A DNA stretch of 64,000 bases, from the NCBI GenBank assembly GCA_964452085.1, contig CAYVKL010000010.1, forward strand, positions 1 through 64,000. Direction: 5' to 3'. The DNA comes from Methanobacterium sp964452085 (lineage in GTDB: Archaea > Methanobacteriota > Methanobacteria > Methanobacteriales > Methanobacteriaceae). Under the pieces are notes generated by a model that made no database searches, was not told where the DNA came from, and was given only the letters and a program-made list of their open reading frames with translations. Within the stretch, counting starts at the first letter, position 1. Every line of letters starts with the position of its first letter. Below are positions 56,433-64,000 of the stretch, piece by piece. The position numbers and the translations under genes were made by a program.

Positions 56433-57008
56433 ATGAAAATTGCTTATTTGTTGGTATTTGATGGCTTATCCGACTGGGAACCTGGCTTGGCAATGGCAGA
56501 AATTAACAAATCAAATAAATATGTGGTTAAAGCTGTTGGTTTCAGCCAATACCCCATTAAAACTATGGGTGGAATTTCAATAGTCCCTGATTACACGCTC
56601 AAAGAGATTAACTACAATAACGTCGGAATTTTGATACTTCCCGGAGGAAAAATGTGGGAAGAAGACCCTTTAGAAGAAATGGTTGCTGTAATTCGGAAAT
56701 TTATCGATGATCAAATACCAGTTGCAGCCATATGCGGGCCAACTGTGTTCTTAGCCCGCCATGGTTTTCTGAATAAAGTAAAACATACCAGTAATGGTAA
56801 AGTGTATCTTCAAAACTTAATAGGAAAATATGAAGGCAGTGATTTTTATGTTAATCAACCTTCAGTATCTGATAAGGGAATAATAACCGCTAATGGCATA
56901 GCTTCAGTGGAATTTGCTAGAGATGTGCTTGGTGAGCTTGGTGTTTATGATGAAGATACCTTAAATGATTGGTATAATTTTTTTAAGAACCCCTGGTTGG
57001 ATGATTAG
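56433..57008 (+). CDS. DJ-1/PfpI-family protein (type 1 glutamine amidotransferase-like)
   Basis: About 191 residues from ATG 56433, which has GGTGAT 3 nt upstream; ATG 56415 and TTG 56400 are earlier options. The nucleophile elbow AAICGPTVFLARHG places Cys101, with His110 near by and Glu16 in a position matching the active-site acid of PfpI/YhbO-type proteins. Roles in the family range from glyoxalase/deglycase and chaperone to peptidase; none can be assigned from sequence. Confidence 0.85.
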   Translation: MKIAYLLVFDGLSDWEPGLAMAEINKSNKYVVKAVGFSQYPIKTMGGISIVPDYTLKEINYNNVGILILPGGKMWEEDPLEEMVAVIRKFIDDQIPVAAICGPTVFLARHGFLNKVKHTSNGKVYLQNLIGKYEGSDFYVNQPSVSDKGIITANGIASVEFARDVLGELGVYDEDTLNDWYNFFKNPWLDD

Positions 57009-57051
57009 AAATTTAATTAGAATTAACTTTAACTCCCATCCCTATCAACTT

Positions 57052-57783
57052 TTACTCATCCAAACCCCATTTCTTCCTGAATTTTAATTTTTGTTCTGCC
57101 GTCATCCAGTGACTACCATCACAGTAGGGTTTATTATCAGATTTACCACATCGACAAAGAGTAACCCTGTTGCGAGTTTCATAAATTGTGCCATCAGAGG
57201 ATTCTATGGGTATTCCTCCCCTCACCCATATGGGGCCCTGACATTTCTTCTGTTGGTCACGAACCATGACAATGGATGGTTCAAATTCTATTTCGAAAGG
57301 TTTATTTGTTTTTTTATCCCATAAAACCAGCCTACCAGATGGGCATATCATAGCTTCTTCAATAGCAGTTTGTTTTGCTTCAGGATCGTCAGATTTCTCA
57401 ATTAAATTGCGAATACCTCCTGATCTTAGGCAGAAGCGGGAGTGGTCGCAGAATTCGTGGGCGTCAGTTAGTCGTAAATCAGGCCCTTCAAATATCTCAG
57501 CTTTTTCAATGTAAGGTTTTCTGCTGGCGGTTTCAGTGCCATCAAAATCAATGTCATTGTGTTTACCGTCACAGTAGGGTTTATCCTTCGATTCCCCACA
57601 TCTGCATAGGGTATACGTCTCCCTTGGTTCAAATTCCGTTTCATCAACTAAATCTTTAGTGTGACCTGCGTCATCAGTGATTATTATCTGTTCGTAAAGA
57701 GGCACTCCCCCTGAAACTAGGTATGGGCCGTTTTTAACTATTTTGATCTTCATTTTATTTTCCAATGGATTATCTTTCACCAT
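57052..57783 (-). CDS. Two-CDGSH iron-sulfur protein
   Basis: A 243-residue protein with two mitoNEET-like [2Fe-2S] motifs: C60-R-C62...C71-D-G-K-H75 and a second CRCGKSDNKPYCDGSH near 209-224. Between them lies a domain with FCDHSRFCLRSGG and MICPSGRLVLWD, probably a separate Fe-S or zinc site. It resembles prokaryotic CDGSH proteins fused to a small ferredoxin-like region. A redox or iron-sulfur delivery role is likely; partners are unknown. Divergent from the methyltransferase at 58004. Confidence 0.9.
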   Translation of the reverse strand: MVKDNPLENKMKIKIVKNGPYLVSGGVPLYEQIIITDDAGHTKDLVDETEFEPRETYTLCRCGESKDKPYCDGKHNDIDFDGTETASRKPYIEKAEIFEGPDLRLTDAHEFCDHSRFCLRSGGIRNLIEKSDDPEAKQTAIEEAMICPSGRLVLWDKKTNKPFEIEFEPSIVMVRDQQKKCQGPIWVRGGIPIESSDGTIYETRNRVTLCRCGKSDNKPYCDGSHWMTAEQKLKFRKKWGLDE

Positions 57784-58003
57784 GAAACCATCCCCATTAA
57801 GTTCATCAGATATTGTTTAATATTGAATTATATTAGGATACAATTTGATGTTTGGATATTAACTTTGATAATTTAATTAATTGTTTTACTGAACACCAAA
57901 TGAATATATTTTATGTATTTGGATAGAGATGTAGTATGCCTATGATTATGAAATAAAATTTTATGACAGAAATAAATAAATAAAAAAATAGGGGGTTTAA
58001 GAC

Positions 58004-58549
58004 CTGATTATAACGATATACACTTTAATTCCAATTATACTCATTATTATAATGATAATTGCCTTTTCTATGGTATGGCCCCTTGCAATTGGGGCAGCTT
58101 ACTCCCCATCCTCTATGAAAGTGGTTAGAAAAATGTTGGATATGGCAGATGTTGATTCTGAAGATTTAGTATACGATCTTGGATCGGGGGATGGTAGGAT
58201 AGTGATTGAAGCTTCAGAAAGATTCCGTGCATTGGGAATTGGAGTAGAAGCTGATCCCCTGCGAGTATTGTGGTCAAATATAAAAATCTCAAGACGGGGG
58301 CTACGAAAAAATGTGAGAATTATCTGGGGAAACCTCTTTCACCAGAATCTTAGTCATGCCACAGTAGTGGTCTTATTCCTATGGGGGAGGACCAATGAAA
58401 AATTAAAAGATAAACTTCAAGAAGAACTTCGTCCTGGAACCCGAATTGTATCATACGTGTGGAAGTTTGATGGTTGGAACCCGGTTAAAGTTGATGAAAA
58501 AGAGCGTATTTACCTTTATGTTATTGGTGAGAGTGATAAATCCACCTGA
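58004..58549 (+). CDS. Membrane-anchored SAM methyltransferase-like protein, probable CTG start
   Basis: About 181 residues if it begins at CTG 58004. GGGGG at 57991-57995 lies 8 nt upstream, whereas the first ATG (58052) has none and removes half of a hydrophobic helix. From the CTG the N terminus reads as a single strong membrane segment (about residues 2-28). Motif I is LVYDLGSGDGRIVIEA, followed by ADPLRVLWSNIKI and IWGNLFHQN. The fold is a small class I methyltransferase core (O-MTase/protein-Lys MTase style). The acceptor is unknown. Confidence 0.7.
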   Translation: MIITIYTLIPIILIIIMIIAFSMVWPLAIGAAYSPSSMKVVRKMLDMADVDSEDLVYDLGSGDGRIVIEASERFRALGIGVEADPLRVLWSNIKISRRGLRKNVRIIWGNLFHQNLSHATVVVLFLWGRTNEKLKDKLQEELRPGTRIVSYVWKFDGWNPVKVDEKERIYLYVIGESDKST

Positions 58550-58560
58550 AAACAAAAATA

Positions 58561-58620
58561 ACTAAGGAAATAATAACTAAGGAAATAATAACTAAGGAAA
58601 TAATAACTAAGGAAATAATA
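58561..58620. repeat. 15-bp tandem repeat, four perfect copies
   Basis: The unit ACTAAGGAAATAATA occurs four times head to tail with no mismatch, between the methyltransferase stop (58549) and the Rieske gene (convergent, stop at 58646). A partial copy (ATA) precedes it. There is no coding function on either strand. Confidence 0.95.
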
Positions 58621-58645
58621 GAGCTAAGTGATTATTTGAAGTTAT

Positions 58646-58993
58646 CTAAATACTCAGAAGAACCTTATCATCTTCTACAGTGAGTTGGTATGTTTTTAGA
58701 GGTTTTGGAGATTTAAACAACTTGGAAATACCTGCCTTAAATCCTGTAAAATCAGTCCAACGTATAACCTGACCATTTGTAACATCAAATTGACTATGAT
58801 GTACCGGGCATGTAATAATCGCCCCATCTAATGTTCCCTGAGATAAATCACCACCCATATGAGGACATTTATTTTGAACTGCGAAGAATTCGCCGCCTAT
58901 TCGTGCTATTAAAACATCAACGTTACTCACAACTACCTTTTTCATTTGGCCATCAGTTAATTCACTGGTTTTGCATACTTCCTTTAACTCCAT
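58646..58993 (-). CDS. Rieske [2Fe-2S] ferredoxin-like protein
   Basis: About 115 residues; the ATG 58993 has GGGGG 9 nt upstream. Cluster ligands are C43-P-H45 and C62-P-V-H65 in NKCPHMGGDL and TCPVHHSQFD. The closest type is the small ferredoxin of ring-hydroxylating dioxygenase-like systems, though similar proteins occur alone in archaea. An electron carrier role is expected; no partner oxygenase is adjacent. Confidence 0.92.
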   Translation of the reverse strand: MELKEVCKTSELTDGQMKKVVVSNVDVLIARIGGEFFAVQNKCPHMGGDLSQGTLDGAIITCPVHHSQFDVTNGQVIRWTDFTGFKAGISKLFKSPKPLKTYQLTVEDDKVLLSI

Positions 58994-59080
58994 GATAATC
59001 ATCCCCCTAATAAATCATTTTATAATATGTTTATCATCCTATTTGATGGTATCAGATAGACGTTCTGGACTAAGGGAAGT

Positions 59081-59923
59081 TTATAAATGAATTAAAGAAG
59101 CCAGAAATGGAGAACCTAAAGCAAATGCCAGGAAAACTATTCCCATTCCCATTTTAATCCGTTTGGATATTTTACGAGTAGTTTCTATTGATTGATCTTT
59201 CAGTATTGCAAATGCACCTAATAAGAAAACAACAATGGCAATAATAAGAATTATAAGATAGAATTTGCTGAATATTCCCATAAAATATAGGATAGGGCTG
59301 GTTACACTGGCAAATATCATGAAAAATGCTGCTATTACTGAAGAAGTCTTTTTACCATACACAATGGGTAAAGTGGTTGCACCTTCCTGTTTATCACCTT
59401 CCATGTCTTCCATATCTTTCACTATTTCCCGAGCCATGGTCATTAAAAAGGCAAAGAACCCCAAATATATAGAAACCATTATCTGGTTAACTGCTATTCC
59501 TCCAAAAACAAAACATAACCCCGTTAAAAATGAAATGGTCAGGTTACCTATTAAACATTTTGTCTTAAGGTCACGAGCATAGTAGATCATTAAAAGGGAG
59601 CTTAAAAATGCTATCATTCCCAGAAGCCAGTTAATTGCAAAGGCAATGATTATTCCAATTATAAATAATGAAATTGAATAGATGAGTGCTTTTTTCAGGG
59701 AAATTCTCCCAGATGGAATGGGGCGTTCAGGTTTGTTAATGGCATCAATTTTGTGATCAAAGTAATCATTTATACTGTTGCCTGCCCCTGTAACAATAAA
59801 AACCACAACAGCTGCCATCAGTGCTTCAACTGTGAATTTCCCACTTATGATTGCCATTAATAAAATGGCTATTACTGCCATTATGGCATTTCCAGGCCTT
59901 AATATTTCTATATGGGGATTCAT
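59081..59923 (-). CDS. UbiA-family prenyltransferase, probable digeranylgeranylglyceryl phosphate synthase
   Basis: About 280 residues with eight to nine membrane segments. NSINDYFDHKIDAINKPERPIPSG (near 49-72) contains the first N/DxxxD Mg-binding motif, and MAREIVKDMEDMEGDKQEGATTLP the second. These and the short archaeal length match GGGP geranylgeranyltransferase (DGGGP synthase), which makes the second ether bond of archaeal lipids. ATG 59923 is favoured; a TTG twelve nt earlier is possible. Follows the small membrane gene 60010-60297 on the same strand. Confidence 0.88.
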   Translation of the reverse strand: MNPHIEILRPGNAIMAVIAILLMAIISGKFTVEALMAAVVVFIVTGAGNSINDYFDHKIDAINKPERPIPSGRISLKKALIYSISLFIIGIIIAFAINWLLGMIAFLSSLLMIYYARDLKTKCLIGNLTISFLTGLCFVFGGIAVNQIMVSIYLGFFAFLMTMAREIVKDMEDMEGDKQEGATTLPIVYGKKTSSVIAAFFMIFASVTSPILYFMGIFSKFYLIILIIAIVVFLLGAFAILKDQSIETTRKISKRIKMGMGIVFLAFALGSPFLASLIHL

Positions 59924-60009
59924 GATAACACTCAAAAGTTTGATGATGAAATAAAAGCTAAATATTTATTAAATTCTTAAATAAAACCAGCCCTAGTGTA
60001 TAGATCTAT

Positions 60010-60297
60010 TTAATTATCATGATCCTCTGAATTTTTTGATTTCCTGGCTATTAAAAGTTCTTGTCTGCACTTTTTCAGCTCTCTTCGAATAAGAAGGAGT
60101 TTAAGGTAGAAATAAATTGCTAATACCAGTAATATGAACACCAGAACAATCAAAAATCCGGTTATTATTCCTGCAGCCATTGCTTGCCATAGGATGGTGA
60201 AACCATAAACAAGGTAAAAGACTGCACCTATCGCACCAACGATCACTGCCAATATAACGATTATTTTCAAAGTTTTTATGAGCTGTTCTGTTTCCAT
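60010..60297 (-). CDS. Uncharacterised two-helix membrane protein
   Basis: About 95 residues from ATG 60297 (GTGAG about 2-5 nt upstream); TTG 60309 is a less likely start. Two hydrophobic segments (about 8-32 and 38-65) with a basic C-terminal tail (LLLIRRELKKCRQELLIARK). No family recognised. It is upstream of the UbiA gene on the same strand, 75 bp apart, and may be co-transcribed with it. Confidence 0.6.
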   Translation of the reverse strand: METEQLIKTLKIIVILAVIVGAIGAVFYLVYGFTILWQAMAAGIITGFLIVLVFILLVLAIYFYLKLLLIRRELKKCRQELLIARKSKNSEDHDN

Positions 60298-60424
60298 ATT
60301 CTCACTCAAACATAGTTATTGTAGAATTTTATTATATAATTTGCCCATATATAGAAATATATAGTACATATTGAATTTATTAAACAAAATCCATCAGTAC
60401 ATCCATATTTATCTACGAGGTTGA

Positions 60425-63127
60425 ATGTCCAAAATCAAGATTCCAGAACTTTTAGCCCCTGCTGGTTCCATAGATACTCTTAAAGCCGGGGTAAATGCAG
60501 GGGCAGATGCTGTTTATCTTTCAGGTAAGAGATTCGGTGCCCGCCAGTTTGCCCGAAATTTCAGTGTAACAGAACTGGAAGAAGCCATAGAATACGCACA
60601 TCTGAGGGGAGTGAAGGCTTATGTTACTGTAAACACCCTCATAAAGGAAACTGAGCTCCCTAAAGTGGGTGATCATCTTCTGCAACTTTACAGTTTAGGG
60701 GTAGATGCAGTGATTGTGCAGGATCTGGGTGTTGCCAAACTGGCCCGGGAACTAATTCCAGAATTGGATCTGCACTCTTCAACACAAATGACCATTCAAA
60801 ACTCACAAGGAGTTAATTGGGCCTTAAATAATGGATTTAAGAGGGTGGTGCTAGCTCGAGAAATGAGTTTAGAAGATATTGAAGCAACAGCCAGTCAGCT
60901 TTTTGGGAAAATTGAGTTGGAAGTGTTTGGCCATGGAGCTATATGTTATTCATACTCGGGCCAATGCCTTCTTTCATCATTTATAGGTGGTAGGAGCGGT
61001 AATAGGGGAATGTGTGCCCAGCCATGTCGGAAAAACTACCAGTTACTCATGGTCAAGACAGATAATTTTGGTAAATATGAAAGTAGTAAAGAAATTCCCT
61101 TGAAAGATCATTATCTTCTTTCAACCAGAGATCTTGCTATTTACTCCCATCTTGACAGGATTGTGAAAGCTCCTGTGGATTCAATAAAAATTGAAGGGAG
61201 GATGAGGCCTCCAGAATATGTGGCCAATGTGGTTACAGTATACAGAAAGGCATTGGACTTATTAGCTAAGGGAAAATGGAAATCTGAAAAAAAAGAGATT
61301 TCAAGGCTTAAAATGTGCTTTAACAGAGGTTTAACCAAAGGGTGGATTCTGAACAGTGATAATAATTCAATAATGGGTAGAGATAACCCGGGCCACCGAG
61401 GTTTGTACCTGGGAAAGGTGGTGAGTTACAATCAAACCAACGCGGAAACGATTATTAAGCTTGTGAACAGTGTTAACCTTGAAAAAGGCGATGGAATTCT
61501 CTTTAAAGACCCTGAAAAAACAGGAAGCGCAGCTAATATATGGGGGACAATGCTAGAGTTTTCCCCCCAAATTAAAAGGGATAAATTATTTTTAAAACTT
61601 CGCAAACGGGTTGGAATAGGGAATGATGTATTTATAACCCGGAGAAAATCCATGGTTGACGGGGCGGATAGCACGGTTAACAATCCTCAGTTACCCCACA
61701 CGATTCCCCTGGAAATTGAAATCCATTGGAATAAAGAATTAACTCCCCTCATCAAAGCTACTGCTTCACCACCACGACTTGAAACTGTCGAAATTGAATA
61801 TAAAGCTGGTTTTTCAATGGAAAAAGCGCAAAAAAGGCCATTATCCCGGGAAACTATTATAAAACATTTACAAAAAACTGGTGGTACTCAATTTGTTATT
61901 AATAGTATTCAAATGAATTATCCTGGAAATTTATTCACTCCACTGCGCAATCTAAACCATCTGCGTAGAGAAATCCTTGAAAAAGTTCAAAAAAGAATAC
62001 TGGAAACATATCAGCCAAATTTAAAAGATGTTAAATCTGCTGAAACCCGTCTTTCCATGTGGAAAAGGAATTATAATACTCCTAAAGAAATGGTTGAAGC
62101 AAATTCAGGGGAGAAAACGCATGAACTGCGTGTTGAAATGGCTATTTATGTAGATTCTCTTTCATCAGTAAAAGCTGCTCTTAAATCAGCATGTAAACTT
62201 ATTTATTTCCAGCCAAAATTTAAATTTGAAACTTTCAGTAGTGCAGATGTAACCTCAAGTTCTAATGATAATTTCCCTTGTTTAAAAAATTCCACAGATT
62301 ATGAAACTTATTTTAAAAAGATTGTTTGGTATTTGAAAGAAGCTTCAGCTCTTTGTGATGAATATGAGGCTGATTTAATATGGAAATGGCCAGATATTAA
62401 CAATGCAAAATATATTAATGGTGCGGCTAACTTGAAAAATGAGTTAATGGGGACTATTTCTGGTGTAGAAGTAGGTGGAGTTGATGCTCTTTGGACCTTA
62501 AGAGATGGTTTTGATTCTGTGAACTTGCACGGTTCTCCAGGATTAAACATTTGGAACCACATGTCAATAGATGAACTGTCTTCTTCTTTAAAAAGCATGA
62601 CATTTTCACCGGAACTATCAAAAGATGAGTTGAAAAAAGTTATTGAATTCTCCAAATTTAATTGCTCTGAAAATATTTATGGTTTTTTAGTTCAAGGAAA
62701 CTTGGAGGCCTTGGTGAGTGAGGATTGTCTTCCATGTATTGTGAAAGATGAAAAAATCATTAAACATATTAAGAACCCCCAAATGGAATTTTTAGGAATA
62801 AAGGATTCCAAAAACCGGGTTTTTTCTGTGGAACTTGATGAGTTTTGCAGGACCCGTATTTTAAATTCAGTTGAACTATGCCTAATCGATCACCTTCCGA
62901 ATTTACTCTTCATTGGAATCAAAAGGCTCATTATTGATTCAAGGAACAAACCAATTGATTATACTGAGAAAATTCTAACTCTTTACAACGAAGCATTAAA
63001 CCTTAGCATACGCAATGAACCTAATTTAGATAGTAAATTAAATTCTCTTAAAAAAAGAGTTAAAAAAATATCCAACGGAGGTATTACCACCGGAAACTTT
63101 CTTAGAGGGGTTAAAGAAGATAATTGA
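60425..63127 (+). CDS. Peptidase U32 family protein with DUF3656-like region
   Basis: A 900-residue protein. The N-terminal ~290 residues are the U32 core: APAGSIDTLKAGVNAGADAVYLSG, HSSTQMTIQNSQG and the signature EVFGHGAICYSYSGQCLLSSFIGGRSGNRGMCAQPCR near 166-200. U32 proteins in bacteria act in RNA hydroxylation or modification (RlhA/TrhP-like), and in archaea their target is unknown; the 'collagenase' name is historical. A central beta domain (about 330-450) and a long C-terminal extension (about 450-900) make it much longer than RlhA. The C-terminal part repeats some TIM-barrel-like features. GAGG is 4 nt before the ATG. Confidence 0.87.
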   Translation: MSKIKIPELLAPAGSIDTLKAGVNAGADAVYLSGKRFGARQFARNFSVTELEEAIEYAHLRGVKAYVTVNTLIKETELPKVGDHLLQLYSLGVDAVIVQDLGVAKLARELIPELDLHSSTQMTIQNSQGVNWALNNGFKRVVLAREMSLEDIEATASQLFGKIELEVFGHGAICYSYSGQCLLSSFIGGRSGNRGMCAQPCRKNYQLLMVKTDNFGKYESSKEIPLKDHYLLSTRDLAIYSHLDRIVKAPVDSIKIEGRMRPPEYVANVVTVYRKALDLLAKGKWKSEKKEISRLKMCFNRGLTKGWILNSDNNSIMGRDNPGHRGLYLGKVVSYNQTNAETIIKLVNSVNLEKGDGILFKDPEKTGSAANIWGTMLEFSPQIKRDKLFLKLRKRVGIGNDVFITRRKSMVDGADSTVNNPQLPHTIPLEIEIHWNKELTPLIKATASPPRLETVEIEYKAGFSMEKAQKRPLSRETIIKHLQKTGGTQFVINSIQMNYPGNLFTPLRNLNHLRREILEKVQKRILETYQPNLKDVKSAETRLSMWKRNYNTPKEMVEANSGEKTHELRVEMAIYVDSLSSVKAALKSACKLIYFQPKFKFETFSSADVTSSSNDNFPCLKNSTDYETYFKKIVWYLKEASALCDEYEADLIWKWPDINNAKYINGAANLKNELMGTISGVEVGGVDALWTLRDGFDSVNLHGSPGLNIWNHMSIDELSSSLKSMTFSPELSKDELKKVIEFSKFNCSENIYGFLVQGNLEALVSEDCLPCIVKDEKIIKHIKNPQMEFLGIKDSKNRVFSVELDEFCRTRILNSVELCLIDHLPNLLFIGIKRLIIDSRNKPIDYTEKILTLYNEALNLSIRNEPNLDSKLNSLKKRVKKISNGGITTGNFLRGVKEDN

Positions 63128-63297
63128 TAATGAGAGAAAAATTATGCTGAATTATTATACTCCAATAGTGGCCAATATACCGAATTAGACCTTAATTCCA
63201 ATTATAAACCATAATAATCAATTGTAAACATAAACTAATAATATCCCATAATACATCATAATATACATTTATTCATCTTTGATTACTTTAAAAAGAA

Positions 63298-64000
63298 TCA
63301 TAAAGGTAAATTAAACCATTGAAAGACCCCTATCATCTTTAAAGCAATGTAAATCAGTAGAATTGCAAAGAGGTATCTTAACTGTTTATCAGGCATACGA
63401 TGAGCTGCCTTAACTCCAATACGAGCCATCGGAATACTGGTACATGCTAAAGCTACTAACTGCACTAAATTAACATATCCAATGGAGTAACTTGGTAAAC
63501 CTGCTGTACCCATGCCTGTGAAGATGTAGGTTATAATCCCACCCACAGATGCAAAGACAATGAATGCCGTAGAAGTACCAATTGCTTTGTGAATTGGGAA
63601 TTTGAGGAGAATGTTGAGTATGGGAACCATCACTACCCCCCCACCAATACCCAGGAGCCCAGAGGAAAAACCTCCCAAAAAACCCCATAAAATATAGGTT
63701 GGTTTGGAATTTGATTTTTCTTCTTTGATTTCGGGATATTTAGATCCAATCATCCATAATGCACTACCCAGTGCTAATAAACCAAATATAAAACTTAATA
63801 TGACTACAGGAGTATTGCTGGCTATTCCAGCACCCACTATTCCTCCAATAATTCCTGCAGTTCCCAGGAATATAGCAGGTACAACTAAAACAGCCCCCCT
63901 ACGCCAATGCCCCCAAGCGCCGTTTAAAGCTGTGGGAAGAATTACTGCTAAGCTGGTGGCAAAAGCCAACCTAATTGAAGTGTTAGGATCCACTCCCATG
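63298..64000 (-). CDS. TSUP/TauE-SafE family permease, partial at right edge
   Basis: At least 233 residues with seven or so membrane segments. Duplicated glycine-rich signatures GGIVGAGIAS and LGGFSSGLLGIGGGVVMVPIL are typical of the sulfite/sulfonate exporter (TSUP) family. The ATG next to the edge (63999) is probably internal, since the first membrane helix of the family is missing, so the gene continues beyond the window. Substrate is unknown. Confidence 0.88.
   Translation of the reverse strand, partial: MGVDPNTSIRLAFATSLAVILPTALNGAWGHWRRGAVLVVPAIFLGTAGIIGGIVGAGIASNTPVVILSFIFGLLALGSALWMIGSKYPEIKEEKSNSKPTYILWGFLGGFSSGLLGIGGGVVMVPILNILLKFPIHKAIGTSTAFIVFASVGGIITYIFTGMGTAGLPSYSIGYVNLVQLVALACTSIPMARIGVKAAHRMPDKQLRYLFAILLIYIALKMIGVFQWFNLPL

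Overview
The window looks like a piece of the chromosome of a methanogenic archaeon of the order Methanobacteriales, most probably a Methanobacterium species. The evidence is an AT-rich genome with dense archaeal information-processing genes (Orc1/Cdc6, MCM, aIF6, L31e, L39e, L18Ae/LX, S19e, RNase P component 4, aIF2-beta, NMD3-like, prefoldin alpha, FtsY, AglB). It also carries a UbiA-type ether-lipid prenyltransferase, MptE for tetrahydromethanopterin synthesis, the sulfide-type Thi4, and large beta-helix or beta-propeller surface proteins. Species cannot be fixed from the sequence alone. I saw no rRNA, tRNA, CRISPR array, insertion sequence or prophage.

Layout. (1) Positions 1-14.0 kb form the accessory, cell-surface region. 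It holds a heparinase II/III-like protein entering from the left edge with an in-frame 15-bp tandem repeat, a family 2 glycosyltransferase, a 972-residue three-module glycosyltransferase, a LytR-CpsA-Psr/DUF4012-like membrane protein, and three secreted proteins. The three have different N-terminal modules (two beta-propeller, one beta-helix) but share a duplicated C-terminal Ig-like (Big_5) tail. A (CTAA)10 microsatellite lies just before the beta-helix gene. (2) 14-25 kb: Orc1/Cdc6, MptE, a class V aminotransferase, a pair made of a ThDP enzyme and a B12-binding radical SAM protein, acetyl-CoA synthetase, an archaeal dUTPase, a chymotrypsin-fold protease-like protein and a methyltransferase. 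(3) 25-30.4 kb: a tightly packed minus-strand translation operon, read rnp4 - yhbY-like - rps19e - PDCD5 - PP-loop - rpl39e - rpl31e - eif6 - rpl18Ae - pfdA - ftsY, with several overlapping starts and stops. (4) 30.6-41 kb: AK6-type kinase, Thi4, DRG GTPase, AglB, a small membrane protein with an HTH regulator, topoisomerase I, a phosphodiesterase and RlmE. (5) 41-47 kb: MCM, aIF2-beta, NMD3-like, TyrRS, a small conserved-looking protein and Tmk. (6) 47-64 kb: mixed signalling, transport and metabolic genes (six-PAS protein, polyprenol kinase, Tmk-like kinase, CDF transporter, PRC-barrel, AlkD-like, DedA, EamA, DJ-1/PfpI, CDGSH, Rieske, UbiA, U32) and a TSUP permease cut by the right edge.

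Gene interplay. The left region reads as machinery for building, attaching and remodelling surface glycans and for displaying adhesins. AglB, the polyprenol kinase and possibly the neighbouring Tmk-like kinase connect to lipid-linked glycosylation. Shine-Dalgarno positions were used to revise many starts. Two genes, acetyl-CoA synthetase and an N-terminally membrane-anchored methyltransferase, appear to use non-canonical ATT and CTG starts. No single obviously new defence or mobile system is present. The best leads are the modular surface-protein family with its microsatellite, the ThDP/radical-SAM gene pair, and the non-canonical starts.
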